Below are positions 29,810 through 39,417 of a stretch of DNA of 64,000 nucleotides, piece after piece. Under the pieces are notes generated by a model. It was given only the letters and a program-made list of their open reading frames with translations. It ran no database searches and was not told the DNA's origin. How positions within the stretch are numbered: position 1 is the stretch's first letter; the number at the start of each line of letters is the position of its first letter. The stretch covers positions 682,001 through 746,000 of the forward strand of contig NZ_CP015164.1 of NCBI RefSeq assembly GCF_001766235.1, read 5' to 3'. Source of the stretch: Acetobacter ascendens (GTDB taxonomy: Bacteria; Pseudomonadota; Alphaproteobacteria; Acetobacterales; Acetobacteraceae). Made by a program: the position numbers and the translations under genes.

Positions 29810-30501
29810 TGGCGCGGCTATTACCTGTGTTTGTACACGGCTGGGCGTTTGGCCCGGAATTCTGGCAACCTGTGCTCGCACAACTGAACTGGGCAGATGC
29901 GGTAATGTTGGATCTCGGCTTTTTGAAGCCAGAGGCTAGCGATGTTACAAAAGCGGTTATGCTGAATGATATATGCCAAAAGCAGCAACCCATACTGGGG
30001 ATTGGCCATTCCCTCGGGTTCATGTGGCTGATGATGCAACGCAGGCAGGGCATTTTGCCAGCGGGAAGCCAGTTTGCAGGTATCAACACATTTGCCAGCT
30101 TTGCCAGCCGAGAAGGTTTTCCCGAAGGTGTGGCACCGCGCATTGTTCAACGTATGATCCGAGGCTTGGGGCGAGAACCTGCTGCAGTGGTAAATGATTT
30201 TCGACAGCGCTGTGGAGCATTGCCTGTTCCGGCTACACGCTGCCAGCCAGAAGAACTGGCACATGGGCTAGATATTCTGTGCACAGAAGATGTGCGGGCA
30301 GATTTGCCATGTGGCCCATTAAATGTGTTGGCAGGGCGGCAGGATGAAATTGCCTCACCCAGTATGACCAAAGCCTCTTTTCCTGCTCCTACACATATAA
30401 AATGGGAGGAAAATGGGGGGCATTTGTTGCCTCAAACGCACTCTGTTGAATGTGCCCGATTTTTGGAAACGCTGCGCAACAGGATGGAACGACAGCCATG
30501 A
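29809..30501 (+). CDS. BioH-like pimeloyl-ACP methyl ester esterase (alpha/beta hydrolase)
   Basis: This 230-residue alpha/beta hydrolase lies between bioF and bioC, where the esterase that releases pimeloyl-ACP from its methyl ester is expected. The catalytic triad is visible: S68 in GIGHSLG, D179 in LAGRQDE and H205 in ENGGHLL, with the oxyanion region VHGWAFGPEFW at residues 9-19. HGW and GHSLG resemble BioH more than BioG. It is some 25 residues shorter than E. coli BioH. Both ends overlap neighbours (TAATG with bioF, ATGA with bioCD). The role rests on context plus triad and has not been shown, so I leave the symbol blank. Confidence 0.82.
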   Translation: MARLLPVFVHGWAFGPEFWQPVLAQLNWADAVMLDLGFLKPEASDVTKAVMLNDICQKQQPILGIGHSLGFMWLMMQRRQGILPAGSQFAGINTFASFASREGFPEGVAPRIVQRMIRGLGREPAAVVNDFRQRCGALPVPATRCQPEELAHGLDILCTEDVRADLPCGPLNVLAGRQDEIASPSMTKASFPAPTHIKWEENGGHLLPQTHSVECARFLETLRNRMERQP

Positions 30502-31895
30502 AAAACCCCACCCGCGCTGCGCGTATTTGCCAAAGTTTTGATGCTGCCGAAAAGTATGATCAAGCTGCCACGGTGCAGCGTGTGGCAGCGCGTGAATTGT
30601 TCCAGCACATACACACCAGCATGGCAGGCAAAAAGCCTCTGCGTATTTTGGAAATTGGCTGCGGCACAGGTTTGCTGACAGAGCACCTGCGCGTTTGCTG
30701 GCCAGATGCAGAAATTGTGGCAACAGATTTTGCGCCAAATATGCTGGCGCGCGCTAAAATCCGGTTAGGAGAAAGTGTTACCTACCATCAGATGGACGCG
30801 ACCGCGCCAGATGTTCGCGGTCCGTTTGATTTGATTTGTGGCAACCTGATTATGCAATGGCTGCCTGATCCCGCAAAGGTTTTGCGCACTTTAGCGGAAC
30901 TCCTGGCTCCGGGTGGTGTGCTTGCGGTTTCTACATTGCTGGATGGCACATTTGCTGAATGGCAGCAGGCCTGCCAGCAAGAAGGACAGCAACCAGCAAC
31001 TCCGGTTTACCCAGAATTAGCCAATGCACAGAATTGGCGTCCGCCTGCGTTTTCTGGTGGATGGGCTGAGCAGGATATTGTGCAGGCTTTTGCAGATGGG
31101 CTGGATTTTGTAAGGCATCTAAAGGCCACAGGCGCCTCTGTTCCGCGTGAAGGGGCAGTACCGTTATCAGCAATGCAGTTACGGCACATTGCGTTGCGGT
31201 TTCAACAAGCAGGATGCGCCATTACATGGCGTGTGGGCTATGCCTGTTTTCGTAAGCCGGCACGTAAAGGGGTGTTTGTAACTGGCACCGATACCGGCAT
31301 TGGTAAAACGCTGGTTTCTGCCTGCTTGGTGCGGCGCTGGCAGGGGGCTTATTGGAAGCCTCTGCAAAGCGGTCTGGCGGATGAGGAAGGGGATACCCCT
31401 ACGGTTAAGAAGCTTGCCGGAGATCCACCTTGCTTCAAACCCGCAGGAGCTTTTCTTGCTTCACTTTCTCCCGATGCCGCAGCGCGAGCAGAAGGCGTGC
31501 AGATTGATCCGGCCCAACTGGTGCTGCCGCAAGGTGAAGCAGCTAAGCCGCTGGTTGTAGAAGGCGCGGGTGGCCTCATGGTGCCTGCAACCCCAGACTT
31601 GATGATGATTGATCTGGCCCAACGCTGGGGTTTGCCCGTCGTACTGGTGGCACGGAGTGGGCTAGGCACGCTCAATCATACTTTATTGAGCTTGGAAGCC
31701 TTGCGCGCCCGCCAAATTGCTGTGGCAGGTGTAGTGCTAAGTGGCCCACTGAATGCGGAAAATCGTGAGACAATTGCGCAAAAAGGTAAGGTGCGCATTT
31801 TGGCAGAAGTGCCATTTTGTGCGGACATTACGCCAAATGTTGTTTCAGAACTGGCAGAGCTGTTTCCGCAATGGGATGATATTTATCCGAGATAG
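30498..31895 (+). CDS. bioCD: Fused malonyl-ACP O-methyltransferase / dethiobiotin synthetase (BioC-BioD)
   Basis: This 465-residue protein joins two biotin enzymes in one frame. Residues 1 to about 252 are a SAM-dependent methyltransferase of the BioC type (LEIGCGTGLLTEHL, SAM loop at 53-58, then LIMQWLPDPAKVLRTLA), which methylates malonyl-ACP to start pimelate synthesis. Residues 257-465 are BioD, with P-loop GTDTGIGKT at 263-271, KPLQSG and VEGAGGLMVP, which closes the ureido ring of dethiobiotin. The join (YACFRKPARKGVFVTG) contains no stop or frameshift. The ATG at 30498 overlaps the preceding stop as ATGA. The first and penultimate-stage enzymes of the pathway are thus produced as one chain. 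Biotin synthase bioB is not in the window. Confidence 0.93.
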   Translation: MKNPTRAARICQSFDAAEKYDQAATVQRVAARELFQHIHTSMAGKKPLRILEIGCGTGLLTEHLRVCWPDAEIVATDFAPNMLARAKIRLGESVTYHQMDATAPDVRGPFDLICGNLIMQWLPDPAKVLRTLAELLAPGGVLAVSTLLDGTFAEWQQACQQEGQQPATPVYPELANAQNWRPPAFSGGWAEQDIVQAFADGLDFVRHLKATGASVPREGAVPLSAMQLRHIALRFQQAGCAITWRVGYACFRKPARKGVFVTGTDTGIGKTLVSACLVRRWQGAYWKPLQSGLADEEGDTPTVKKLAGDPPCFKPAGAFLASLSPDAAARAEGVQIDPAQLVLPQGEAAKPLVVEGAGGLMVPATPDLMMIDLAQRWGLPVVLVARSGLGTLNHTLLSLEALRARQIAVAGVVLSGPLNAENRETIAQKGKVRILAEVPFCADITPNVVSELAELFPQWDDIYPR

Positions 31896-31904
31896 AAACA
31901 ATAA

Positions 31905-31944
31905 ATGCCTGCGCGGGAATAATAACTTTTTGCCACGCAGGCAT
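31905..31944. terminator. Inverted repeat between convergent bioCD and lexA
   Basis: A perfect 9-bp stem ATGCCTGCG (31905-31913) / CGCAGGCAT (31936-31944) closes a 22-base loop containing CTTTTT. There is no T tract after the stem on either strand. As the only hairpin between the two convergent gene ends it probably marks their 3' boundary. Confidence 0.5.
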
Positions 31945-31949
31945 GTTAC

Positions 31950-32600
31950 TTAATACTGTCTGATTAATCCTGCTAGGCAGCCCTGAATGCGCAGTTTTTC
32001 AGCCGGCACAATACGGGTTTCGTAGCTGGAGTTAGCTGGTTCCAGCGCAACCATATTGCCTTTGCGCCGCAGGCGTTTGAGCGTGACTTCGTGTTCATCA
32101 ATCAACGCCACAACAATCTGCCCATTTTCAGCTTGGTCTGTGCGGCGGATAATTACATTATCACCATCCAGAATGCCAGCATCCACCATGGAATCCCCAG
32201 CCACTTCCAGCGCGTAGTAATCTCCCGTGCCCAGCATTTCGGTCGGAACCGTGATGGCGTAGGAGGTATCCGGTACGGCTTCTATGGGCAGGCCAGCAGC
32301 AATGCGTCCATAAAGCGGGATTCTGACGGTTTCGGCTTTGGGGCGGGTAAAGCTGGCACGCACCACATTGGGTGGCAGTTCCTGCATTTCTGGCAGTTGA
32401 ATAACTTCCAACGCCCGTGCCCGATGATGGTGACGGCGTAAAAAACCGCGTTCTTCCAGCCCGGAAATCAGCCTGTGAATGCCAGATTTGGAACGCAGGC
32501 CCATAGCCTCACGCATTTCATCAAAGGAAGGTGAAAAACCTGTCTGTTTGAGGTGCGAATCAATAAAAAGTAGGAGTTTGTGCTGTTTGCGCGTCAGCAT
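31950..32600 (-). CDS. lexA: SOS repressor LexA
   Basis: LexA represses the DNA damage response and is inactivated by RecA-stimulated self-cleavage. The 216-residue protein has an N-terminal winged helix ([13 protein letters not shown] ... [13 protein letters not shown]) and a C-terminal S24 protease domain. The cleavage site is A102-G103 in RIAAGLP, the catalytic serine is S137 in GDSMVD and the lysine is K175 in EVTLKRL. The ATG at 32600 follows GAGG at 6 nt, so the four extra upstream codons are not used. A GTTC-N7-GTTC operator lies 50 bp upstream, indicating autoregulation. Confidence 0.96.
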   Translation of the reverse strand: MLTRKQHKLLLFIDSHLKQTGFSPSFDEMREAMGLRSKSGIHRLISGLEERGFLRRHHHRARALEVIQLPEMQELPPNVVRASFTRPKAETVRIPLYGRIAAGLPIEAVPDTSYAITVPTEMLGTGDYYALEVAGDSMVDAGILDGDNVIIRRTDQAENGQIVVALIDEHEVTLKRLRRKGNMVALEPANSSYETRIVPAEKLRIQGCLAGLIRQY

Positions 32601-32649
32601 ATCGCACCTCAAAAAGCGACTGTCGGAATGAAAAGAAAATCTTAATCTT

Positions 32650-32664
32650 GTTCTATATAAGTTC
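32650..32664 (-). promoter_or_regulatory. LexA operator of the alphaproteobacterial type
   Basis: GTTC (32650-32653), seven bases (TATATAA), then GTTC (32661-32664) is an exact match to the direct-repeat SOS box GTTC-N7-GTTC described for alphaproteobacteria. It lies 50 bp before the lexA start and overlaps its likely promoter. Confidence 0.88.
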
Positions 32665-32678
32665 TCTTTTTATGTCAA
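32652..32678 (-). promoter_or_regulatory. Probable lexA promoter overlapping the operator
   Basis: Read on the minus strand, TTGACA (32678-32673) is followed after 15 bp by TATAGA (32657-32652). The -35 is a consensus match, the spacer is slightly short. LexA bound at 32650-32664 would cover the -10 element. Confidence 0.5.
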
Positions 32679-32686
32679 GGGAGAGA

Positions 32687-33886
32687 TCAGGGCAGGCGAA
32701 TAATCTGGCAGGGTGTGCCTGCTTTTTGCGCCGGAGCAAAGGGGGCACGAAGCACCAGCACCTGGCTTTGCTTGAGAATATTCAGCTGGGCTGAATCCTG
32801 CCGGGAAAAAGGCGTGGCCACAGCTACAGCGCCTTTTGGGGAAGGCGCAAGTGTTGCGCGTAAAAAATCCTGCCGGGCATCGTTTTCTTTGACATCACAG
32901 CCCAGAATCGCGGGCTCTGTTTGCAGTTCGGTGCCAACGGGCAGCCCCATAAGGGTGTGCAGTGCAGGCGTTACAAACACAATGGAACACACCATTGCGG
33001 CCACCGGGTTGCCGGGCAGGCCGATAATGGGGGTGTTACCTAGCCGGCCAAACATCAGCGGTTTGCCCGGGCGCATGGCAATTTTCCAGAAATCCTGCTG
33101 TAACCCAATTTCGGCCAGCGCAGGGCGCACCAAATCGTAATCTCCCACACTGGCGCCACCAATGCTCACCAGCATGTCCAACGTGGCAGCTTGGCGGAAC
33201 TGGGTTGTCAGGCTTTCCATGTTGTCTCGCGCAATGGGGAGCATAATGGTTTCTGCGCCTTGCTGTTGTAACAGGGCCGCCACCATGAAGGAGGCAGAAT
33301 TAAAAATGCCGTCCGCAGGGTCTGGGTCTCCGGGCAGGATAATTTCATCACCCGTGGCCAGAATACCTACGCGCGGGCGGCGCGAAACCGTAAGCCAGAC
33401 ATGCCCGCCCGCAGCGGCCAGCCCGATATCTCGTGGGCCGAGTCTGCGCCCTGCTGGCAACAACTCGTCATTTTTCTGAAAATCCTGTCCTTGCTGGCGA
33501 ATATACTGGCCTTGGCGTGCTGAAGCGGTCAGCTTGGCGTGGTCACCTTCGCGCTGCACGTTTTCCTGAATGATCACGGTATCTGCGCCAGCGGGAATTT
33601 GCGCGCCGGTAAAGAGGCGAACACATTCCCCTTTCTGCACCGTAACAGCAGATGGGTGGCCTGCGGGTATTTCGTCCACAATGTGCAAAACCGCGCCTTC
33701 CAGCGCATCTTCCGCTTTTGCGGCATATCCATCCATTGCGGAAACAGAAACCGGTGGGTTGGCCGTGCGGGCATGAACAGGCTGGGCCAGCACCCGCCCA
33801 CAAGCTTGTGAAAGCGGCACAATTTCCTGCCCACATGTTTTTAGGTTTTCAAGAATTCGGGCGCGCGCAACAGCCACATCCAGCAT
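32687..33886 (-). CDS. moeA: Molybdopterin molybdotransferase
   Basis: MoeA inserts molybdate into adenylated molybdopterin, completing the basic molybdenum cofactor. The 399-residue protein carries NPPVSVSAMDGYAAKA, the substrate loop SIGGASVGDYDLV and LPGNPVAAMV, all conserved in MoeA, and a C-terminal domain IV. The ATG at 33886 is preceded by AGGAGG at 8 nt, which clearly decides the start against an open upstream extension. It is divergent from rpmG and separate from moaDE and moaA, which lie elsewhere in the window. The three Moco loci therefore do not form one operon. Confidence 0.95.
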   Translation of the reverse strand: MLDVAVARARILENLKTCGQEIVPLSQACGRVLAQPVHARTANPPVSVSAMDGYAAKAEDALEGAVLHIVDEIPAGHPSAVTVQKGECVRLFTGAQIPAGADTVIIQENVQREGDHAKLTASARQGQYIRQQGQDFQKNDELLPAGRRLGPRDIGLAAAGGHVWLTVSRRPRVGILATGDEIILPGDPDPADGIFNSASFMVAALLQQQGAETIMLPIARDNMESLTTQFRQAATLDMLVSIGGASVGDYDLVRPALAEIGLQQDFWKIAMRPGKPLMFGRLGNTPIIGLPGNPVAAMVCSIVFVTPALHTLMGLPVGTELQTEPAILGCDVKENDARQDFLRATLAPSPKGAVAVATPFSRQDSAQLNILKQSQVLVLRAPFAPAQKAGTPCQIIRLP

Positions 33887-34030
33887 GAAAATTCCTCCTT
33901 TTTTGGCCTGTTGCACCGCTTTGATGCAAGAATACTTGACCTTTTGCACTTGTATGCGCATTTTGCCGGCACTTGAACACCGTCGGTGCCGTTTATGCGG
34001 CTCCGTACATCATGCTCTGCTGAGGAAGTC

Positions 34031-34198
34031 ATGGCCAAGACCAACGTTATCAAGATCCGTCTCGTCTCCACGGCGGACACCGGTTACTTCTACGTGACCA
34101 AGAAAAATGCTCGTGCGCACACCGGTAAAATGGAACTGAAGAAGTACGATCCGGTTGCTTGCAAGCACGTCGTGTTCCGCGAAGCTAAGATCAAATAA
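34031..34198 (+). CDS. rpmG: 50S ribosomal protein L33
   Basis: The 55-residue protein starts [18 protein letters not shown] and contains [17 protein letters not shown] and [18 protein letters not shown], unmistakably L33 of the proteobacterial type without the CxxC zinc ribbon. It is a component of the large ribosomal subunit. The ATG at 34031 follows GAGGAAG. An intrinsic terminator lies 30 nt after the stop, so it is a single-gene transcript. Confidence 0.97.
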   Translation: MAKTNVIKIRLVSTADTGYFYVTKKNARAHTGKMELKKYDPVACKHVVFREAKIK

Positions 34199-34227
34199 TC
34201 TGCATTCTTTGGAATGTGGATATGAAA

Positions 34228-34254
34228 AACGGCGCCCCAGAGCGCCGTTTTTTT
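34228..34254 (+). terminator. Rho-independent terminator of rpmG
   Basis: AACGGCGC (34228-34235) pairs perfectly with GCGCCGTT (34242-34249) across a six-base loop and runs into seven T (34248-34254). Confidence 0.93.
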
Positions 34255-34310
34255 ATACCTGATCGTGCCGGAGGAATATGTTATCCGGCACAAATATAAG
34301 GTGGAGGCGC

Positions 34311-34640
34311 TTAAAACAGCGGGTCTCGCCTATCGTAAGGCACAACAATATCGTTACGGTCTGCCATGTTCAGCATGGCGCGGGCGCGTTCATCCAGAAT
34401 ATCTGTATCCAGAGATTGCTCACGCAGGCCGTTTACGCGGCGGTGCCATGCAGCCTGCTCGGCAATGGCATCCTGTTTGGATTGCTTGGCCTGTTCTAGT
34501 AGCCCCAATTGCTGCCTGTAGGCCTGAATGCCATGATCGCCCTGCGTTGCGTTCCAGCCAAAATAGCCCGCAATGCCAAGAAAAACCAAAGGGGGCACAA
34601 CCGCCCGCACTGTGCGACGAATGAAACGACCGATCTGCAC
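34311..34640 (-). CDS. ftsB: Septum formation initiator FtsB/DivIC family protein
   Basis: The 109-residue protein has one N-terminal transmembrane segment (VVPPLVFLGIAGYFGW, about residues 14-29) followed by a heptad-like region AYRQQLGLLEQAKQSKQDAI, the layout of FtsB/DivIC, a bitopic divisome protein that works with FtsL and FtsQ. The sequence NGLREQSLDTDILDERARAML matches the conserved C-terminal part of the family. It lies downstream of eno on the same strand, as ftsB does in many proteobacteria, although a terminator separates them here. Confidence 0.88.
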   Translation of the reverse strand: MQIGRFIRRTVRAVVPPLVFLGIAGYFGWNATQGDHGIQAYRQQLGLLEQAKQSKQDAIAEQAAWHRRVNGLREQSLDTDILDERARAMLNMADRNDIVVPYDRRDPLF

Positions 34641-34745
34641 TCTGGCGCTGCCTTTTTTCTGGTTCTGTGCAGTTTAGCCTGCACCTCTGGGTCTTCCTTT
34701 CTGTCTAAACCATGAAGTGTGGCAGCGCCAAGGCATGAGGGCATG

Positions 34746-34781
34746 AAAAAAGCCGCCTCCGGGTGGGGAGGCGGCTTTTTT
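34746..34781. terminator. Bidirectional-type terminator after eno
   Basis: A perfect 10-bp stem AGCCGCCTCC (34751-34760) / GGAGGCGGCT (34767-34776) is flanked by A6 on the left and T6 on the right, so it works on both strands. On the minus strand it terminates eno before ftsB. Confidence 0.92.
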
Positions 34782-34810
34782 GCAAGCTGTTGCGCTAAAA
34801 GCGCTGTGGT

Positions 34811-36271
<1,461 letters not shown>

Positions 36272-36273
36272 TC

Positions 36274-36750
36274 ATGAAAAAACTTCCATTTCTGGCTGTA
36301 GTGCTCATGGTGATGGGGCTTTTGCCCTTTGTTGCCTGCACATGTGGCATTGTGTTTTTTGATTCCGGCGTGCCTGTGCCCAATCTGTTGATGGCGTTGG
36401 TGATTTATGGGGCGGTGAGCCTGTCCTTTATTGGGGCCGTGCATTGGGGGCTGGCGCTAGAGCTCGATCGCGCCATTCTCACAAGTGGGGCAGACAGGGC
36501 AGATAATCTGCGGCTGGTTTTGGGTGTTGTGCCAGCCTTTGCCGGGTGGATTGTTGCTTACCTGGCTTACGCATGGGTGCCGCTTGCCGGGGTAATTGGT
36601 TTGGCCGTGCTTTTCCCGCTGGTGGCATTGGCAGAGCGCGGGACGTGGCAACGTGGGTGGTTGCCGCCCGGTTACATGGGCATGCGCTGGATTGCCACGG
36701 CGGTAACGGAATGTTGCCTGTTGATGGTGCTGCTTGTGCGGGCATTCTGA
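36274..36750 (+). CDS. DUF3429 family inner-membrane protein
   Basis: The 158-residue protein is almost entirely hydrophobic with about five predicted transmembrane segments. The sequences ALVIYGAVSLSFIGAVHWG and PPGYMGMRWIATAVTECCLL match the conserved blocks of DUF3429 membrane proteins, whose biochemical function is unknown. The ATG at 36274 starts MKKLPFLAVVLMVMG, a plausible first membrane segment. It diverges from eno and precedes the thiamine operon by 101 nt, but nothing in it suggests a role in thiamine synthesis. Confidence 0.8.
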   Translation: MKKLPFLAVVLMVMGLLPFVACTCGIVFFDSGVPVPNLLMALVIYGAVSLSFIGAVHWGLALELDRAILTSGADRADNLRLVLGVVPAFAGWIVAYLAYAWVPLAGVIGLAVLFPLVALAERGTWQRGWLPPGYMGMRWIATAVTECCLLMVLLVRAF

Positions 36751-36765
36751 ATATTAAAGCGGCAT

Positions 36766-36806
36766 AACCCCTTGCAGAAGCAGGGTTTGAGGCGTGTTAT
36801 AACGCC
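36766..36806 (+). promoter_or_regulatory. Two consecutive hairpins upstream of thiO
   Basis: AACCC-TGC (36766-36775, with a two-base bulge) pairs with GCA-GGGTT (36780-36787) over an AGAA tetraloop, and GGCGT (36791-36795) pairs with ACGCC (36802-36806). Neither has a proper T tract. The conserved THI-box core of the TPP riboswitch (CTGAGA and its partner) is not present. Confidence 0.4.
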
Positions 36807-36851
36807 AAGATGCAGCAGCACATCGCCAGTAACGGAGGCAAGGTAGAGAGT

Positions 36852-37823
36852 ATGAACGGCAAACCGCGCATTCTGGTAAAAGGGGCCGGTGTGGCGGGTA
36901 TGACAGCCGCCGTAGCTCTGGCCGAACGGGGCGGAGATGTGACCCTGTATGAGAGCGGAGGCCGCGTGGGGGCTGGGGCCTCATGGATGGCAGGCGGTAT
37001 GCTTGCCCCTTGGTGCGAAGCCGAATCAGCGCCAGAGGAAGTCACAGCCCAGTCCATCGATTCGGTAGATTGGTGGGCGGAGCATGTGCCCGATGTTACG
37101 CGTGAAGGCAGCCTTGTGTTGGCACCTGCGCGAGATGTGGGGGAAGTTGCTCGCTTTGGCCGCCGCACATCGCACTTTCAGACGATAGGCACGGCAGAAA
37201 TTACCCAGCTTGAGCCAGATCTGGCAGGCCGTTTTCATAAGGGACTGTTCTTTCCCGATGAAGGGCATGTGGACCCGCGCAAGGCATTAAAGGCCCTTCT
37301 GGCACGGCTGGAACAACTGGGCGGCCACGCCGAGTTTGGTGAAACCTGCCCAGATGAATCCGCATTTGATTGGGTGGTAGATAGTACTGGCCTTGCTGCG
37401 CGTGACAAGTTGGATAATCTGCGTGGCGTGCGGGGTGAAATGCTGCTGCTGCGCTGCCTGGATGTTACCTTGCATCGGCCAGTGCGGATGCTGCACCCGC
37501 GTATACCGGTTTACATTGTGCCAAGGGCTGACCATGTGTTCATGGTTGGTGCCACCATGATTGAAAGCGAAAATGCTGGCGGCATGGCAGTACGTTCCAT
37601 GATGGAACTGCTGAACGCAGCATGGACTTTGCACCCCGGCTTTGCCGAGGCAGAAATTCTGGAAATGGGCACGGGTTTGCGTCCGTCTTACCCAGATAAC
37701 ATGCCCCGCGTGGTGCAGGATGGAAAACGCATTTATATCAACGGTATGTACCGGCACGGTTTTCTGCTTTCTCCTGCTCGGGCGCGGGAGGCGGCAGACT
37801 TGATATTTGGCGCACAGGCCTAA
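36852..37823 (+). CDS. thiO: Glycine oxidase ThiO (FAD-dependent)
   Basis: ThiO oxidises glycine to iminoacetate (dehydroglycine), the C-N donor for the thiazole ring of thiamine in aerobes. The 323-residue protein has the N-terminal dinucleotide-binding motif VKGAGVAGMTAAVALAERG (GxGxxG) and the DAO-family segments ASWMAGGMLAPWCEAES and GLRPSYPDNMPRV near the C-terminus. The ATG at 36852 lies downstream of GGAGGCAAGG. An ATG at 36810 is in frame but further from a binding site. It opens the operon thiO-thiS-thiG-thiE, which identifies it as ThiO rather than another amino acid oxidase. Confidence 0.9.
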   Translation: MNGKPRILVKGAGVAGMTAAVALAERGGDVTLYESGGRVGAGASWMAGGMLAPWCEAESAPEEVTAQSIDSVDWWAEHVPDVTREGSLVLAPARDVGEVARFGRRTSHFQTIGTAEITQLEPDLAGRFHKGLFFPDEGHVDPRKALKALLARLEQLGGHAEFGETCPDESAFDWVVDSTGLAARDKLDNLRGVRGEMLLLRCLDVTLHRPVRMLHPRIPVYIVPRADHVFMVGATMIESENAGGMAVRSMMELLNAAWTLHPGFAEAEILEMGTGLRPSYPDNMPRVVQDGKRIYINGMYRHGFLLSPARAREAADLIFGAQA

Positions 37824-37836
37824 GGAGCAACGCCCG

Positions 37837-38034
37837 ATGAAAGTTGTGGTTAACGATACAGCGCACGAGGTATCCGCCAAAACGCTGGCGGCCCTAATAG
37901 ATGAGCTAGGCTATAGCGGCGCCCGCATTGCCACGGCGCTGAATGGTCGGTTTGTGCCCAAAGCAACGCGAAATGAAACGCGGCTGGAAGAGGGTGCGCA
38001 AATTGAAATTGTTGCCCCCATGCAAGGGGGTTGA
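37837..38034 (+). CDS. thiS: Thiazole sulfur carrier protein ThiS
   Basis: ThiS is a ubiquitin-fold protein whose C-terminal Gly-Gly is adenylated and thiocarboxylated to deliver sulfur to ThiG. The 65-residue protein ends IVAPMQGG and contains [12 protein letters not shown], typical of ThiS. The ATG at 37837 follows AAGGAG (37822-37827) at about 9 nt. thiG begins 4 nt after its stop. No thiF adenylyltransferase is present in the window. Confidence 0.95.
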   Translation: MKVVVNDTAHEVSAKTLAALIDELGYSGARIATALNGRFVPKATRNETRLEEGAQIEIVAPMQGG

Positions 38035-38038
38035 GGGC

Positions 38039-38815
38039 ATGGCTGTTTCATTTTATGGGCAGGATGTTGTCTCGCCGCTTATGCTGGGTACAGCCCAGTA
38101 TCCATCCCCCGAAATTTTGCGCGATGCCGTAATTGCGGCACAGCCGGGGGTTGTGACCGTTTCCCTCCGCCGCGAATCTGCGGGGGAGCGTGCTGGGCAG
38201 GCGTTCTGGTCTCTTATTCAGGAACTCAAGGTGCCTGTGCTGCCAAACACGGCAGGCTGCCACACGGTTAAGGAAGCTGTCACCACTGCGCATATGGCGC
38301 GGGAAGTGTTCGGCACGGATTGGGTGAAGCTGGAAGTGATTGGCGAGCTGGATACGCTTCAGCCAGATGTGTTCGGGCTTGTAGAGGCCGCGCGTATTCT
38401 TACGGAAGATGGTTTTAAGGTCTTTCCCTACACCACGGAAGATTTGGTGGTGGCGGAAAAACTTCTGGCCGTGGGGTGTGAGGTGCTGATGCCGTGGGGT
38501 GCGCCCATTGGTTCCGGCAAGGGTTTGAACAACGTGTTTGGCTTGCGGGCCATGCGGGCGCATTTTCCCGGTGTGCCGTTGGTAGTGGATGCAGGCATTG
38601 GTGTGCCCTCTCACGCCGCGCAGGCGCTGGAGCTTGGTTATGATGCCGTGCTGATAAACACCGCCGTGGCCAAGGCAGGAGATCCCGTAAATATGGCCCG
38701 TGCGTTTCGCCTGGCAGTAGAGGCGGGGGAACTAGCCCGTATTGCAGACCCAATGGAAGAGCGCGATATGGCTGTTCCTTCTACTCCCGTTGCAGGAAAG
38801 GCCATGCTGGCATGA
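38039..38815 (+). CDS. thiG: Thiazole synthase ThiG
   Basis: ThiG forms the thiazole phosphate ring from 1-deoxyxylulose-5-phosphate, dehydroglycine and ThiS thiocarboxylate. The 258-residue TIM barrel has [14 protein letters not shown], the Schiff-base lysine in DWVKLEVIG, and the phosphate-binding [15 protein letters not shown]. The start MAVSFYGQD at 38039 is 4 nt after the thiS stop. The stop overlaps the thiE start as ATGA. Confidence 0.97.
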   Translation: MAVSFYGQDVVSPLMLGTAQYPSPEILRDAVIAAQPGVVTVSLRRESAGERAGQAFWSLIQELKVPVLPNTAGCHTVKEAVTTAHMAREVFGTDWVKLEVIGELDTLQPDVFGLVEAARILTEDGFKVFPYTTEDLVVAEKLLAVGCEVLMPWGAPIGSGKGLNNVFGLRAMRAHFPGVPLVVDAGIGVPSHAAQALELGYDAVLINTAVAKAGDPVNMARAFRLAVEAGELARIADPMEERDMAVPSTPVAGKAMLA

Positions 38816-39417
38816 CAGCTCTGCCCCAAAAGATTTATCCCGTTGTTGATAGTGCCACATGGGTGGACAGGCTGGGTGGAGCAGGTGCGCGCTTTATCCA
38901 GCTCCGCCTGAAAGACATGGAAGAAGACGCACTGCGCACAGAAATTCGCCAAGGCCATGCCTATGCCAAGCAGCATGGGGTATGCCTTGTGCTGAACGAT
39001 TACTGGCAGATCGCGCTGGATGAAGGCATAGATTACATTCATCTGGGGCAGGAAGATCTGGATACGGCAGATCTGGCCGCTATTCGTAAAGGCGGTATTC
39101 GCCTTGGCATCAGTACTCATTGCCATGAGGAACTGGATCGCGCCCTAAGCTGCAACCCGGATTATGTGGCCCTTGGCCCTATTTGGGAAACCAAGCTGAA
39201 AAAAATGGCGTTCGGTCCCCAAGGTCCGTTGAAGCTGACAGAATGGCGCAAGCTTATTGGCAACCTGCCACTGGTTGCCATTGGCGGCATTACGCTGGAA
39301 CGTGCATGGGCTTGTATTGAGGCCGGGGCCGATAGTGTTTCTGCCGTATCAGCCTTTATTCGCCAACCAGACCCGGAAGGGCAGGTTAAGGCGTGGCTGA
39401 CTGCTGTAGAAGGCTAA
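38812..39417 (+). CDS. thiE: Thiamine phosphate synthase ThiE
   Basis: ThiE joins the pyrimidine diphosphate and thiazole phosphate moieties to give thiamine phosphate. The 201-residue TIM barrel shows [29 protein letters not shown] with [25 protein letters not shown] and [11 protein letters not shown], the standard ThiE blocks. The usual STPTK motif appears here as [11 protein letters not shown], a mild variation. It ends the operon and converges with recG with only 12 nt between them. Confidence 0.94.
   Translation: MTALPQKIYPVVDSATWVDRLGGAGARFIQLRLKDMEEDALRTEIRQGHAYAKQHGVCLVLNDYWQIALDEGIDYIHLGQEDLDTADLAAIRKGGIRLGISTHCHEELDRALSCNPDYVALGPIWETKLKKMAFGPQGPLKLTEWRKLIGNLPLVAIGGITLERAWACIEAGADSVSAVSAFIRQPDPEGQVKAWLTAVEG

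Noticed and set aside
36751-36851. Possible TPP riboswitch ahead of thiO
   Set aside because: The conserved CTGAGA core and its pairing partner are not present. Only two short unrelated hairpins are seen.
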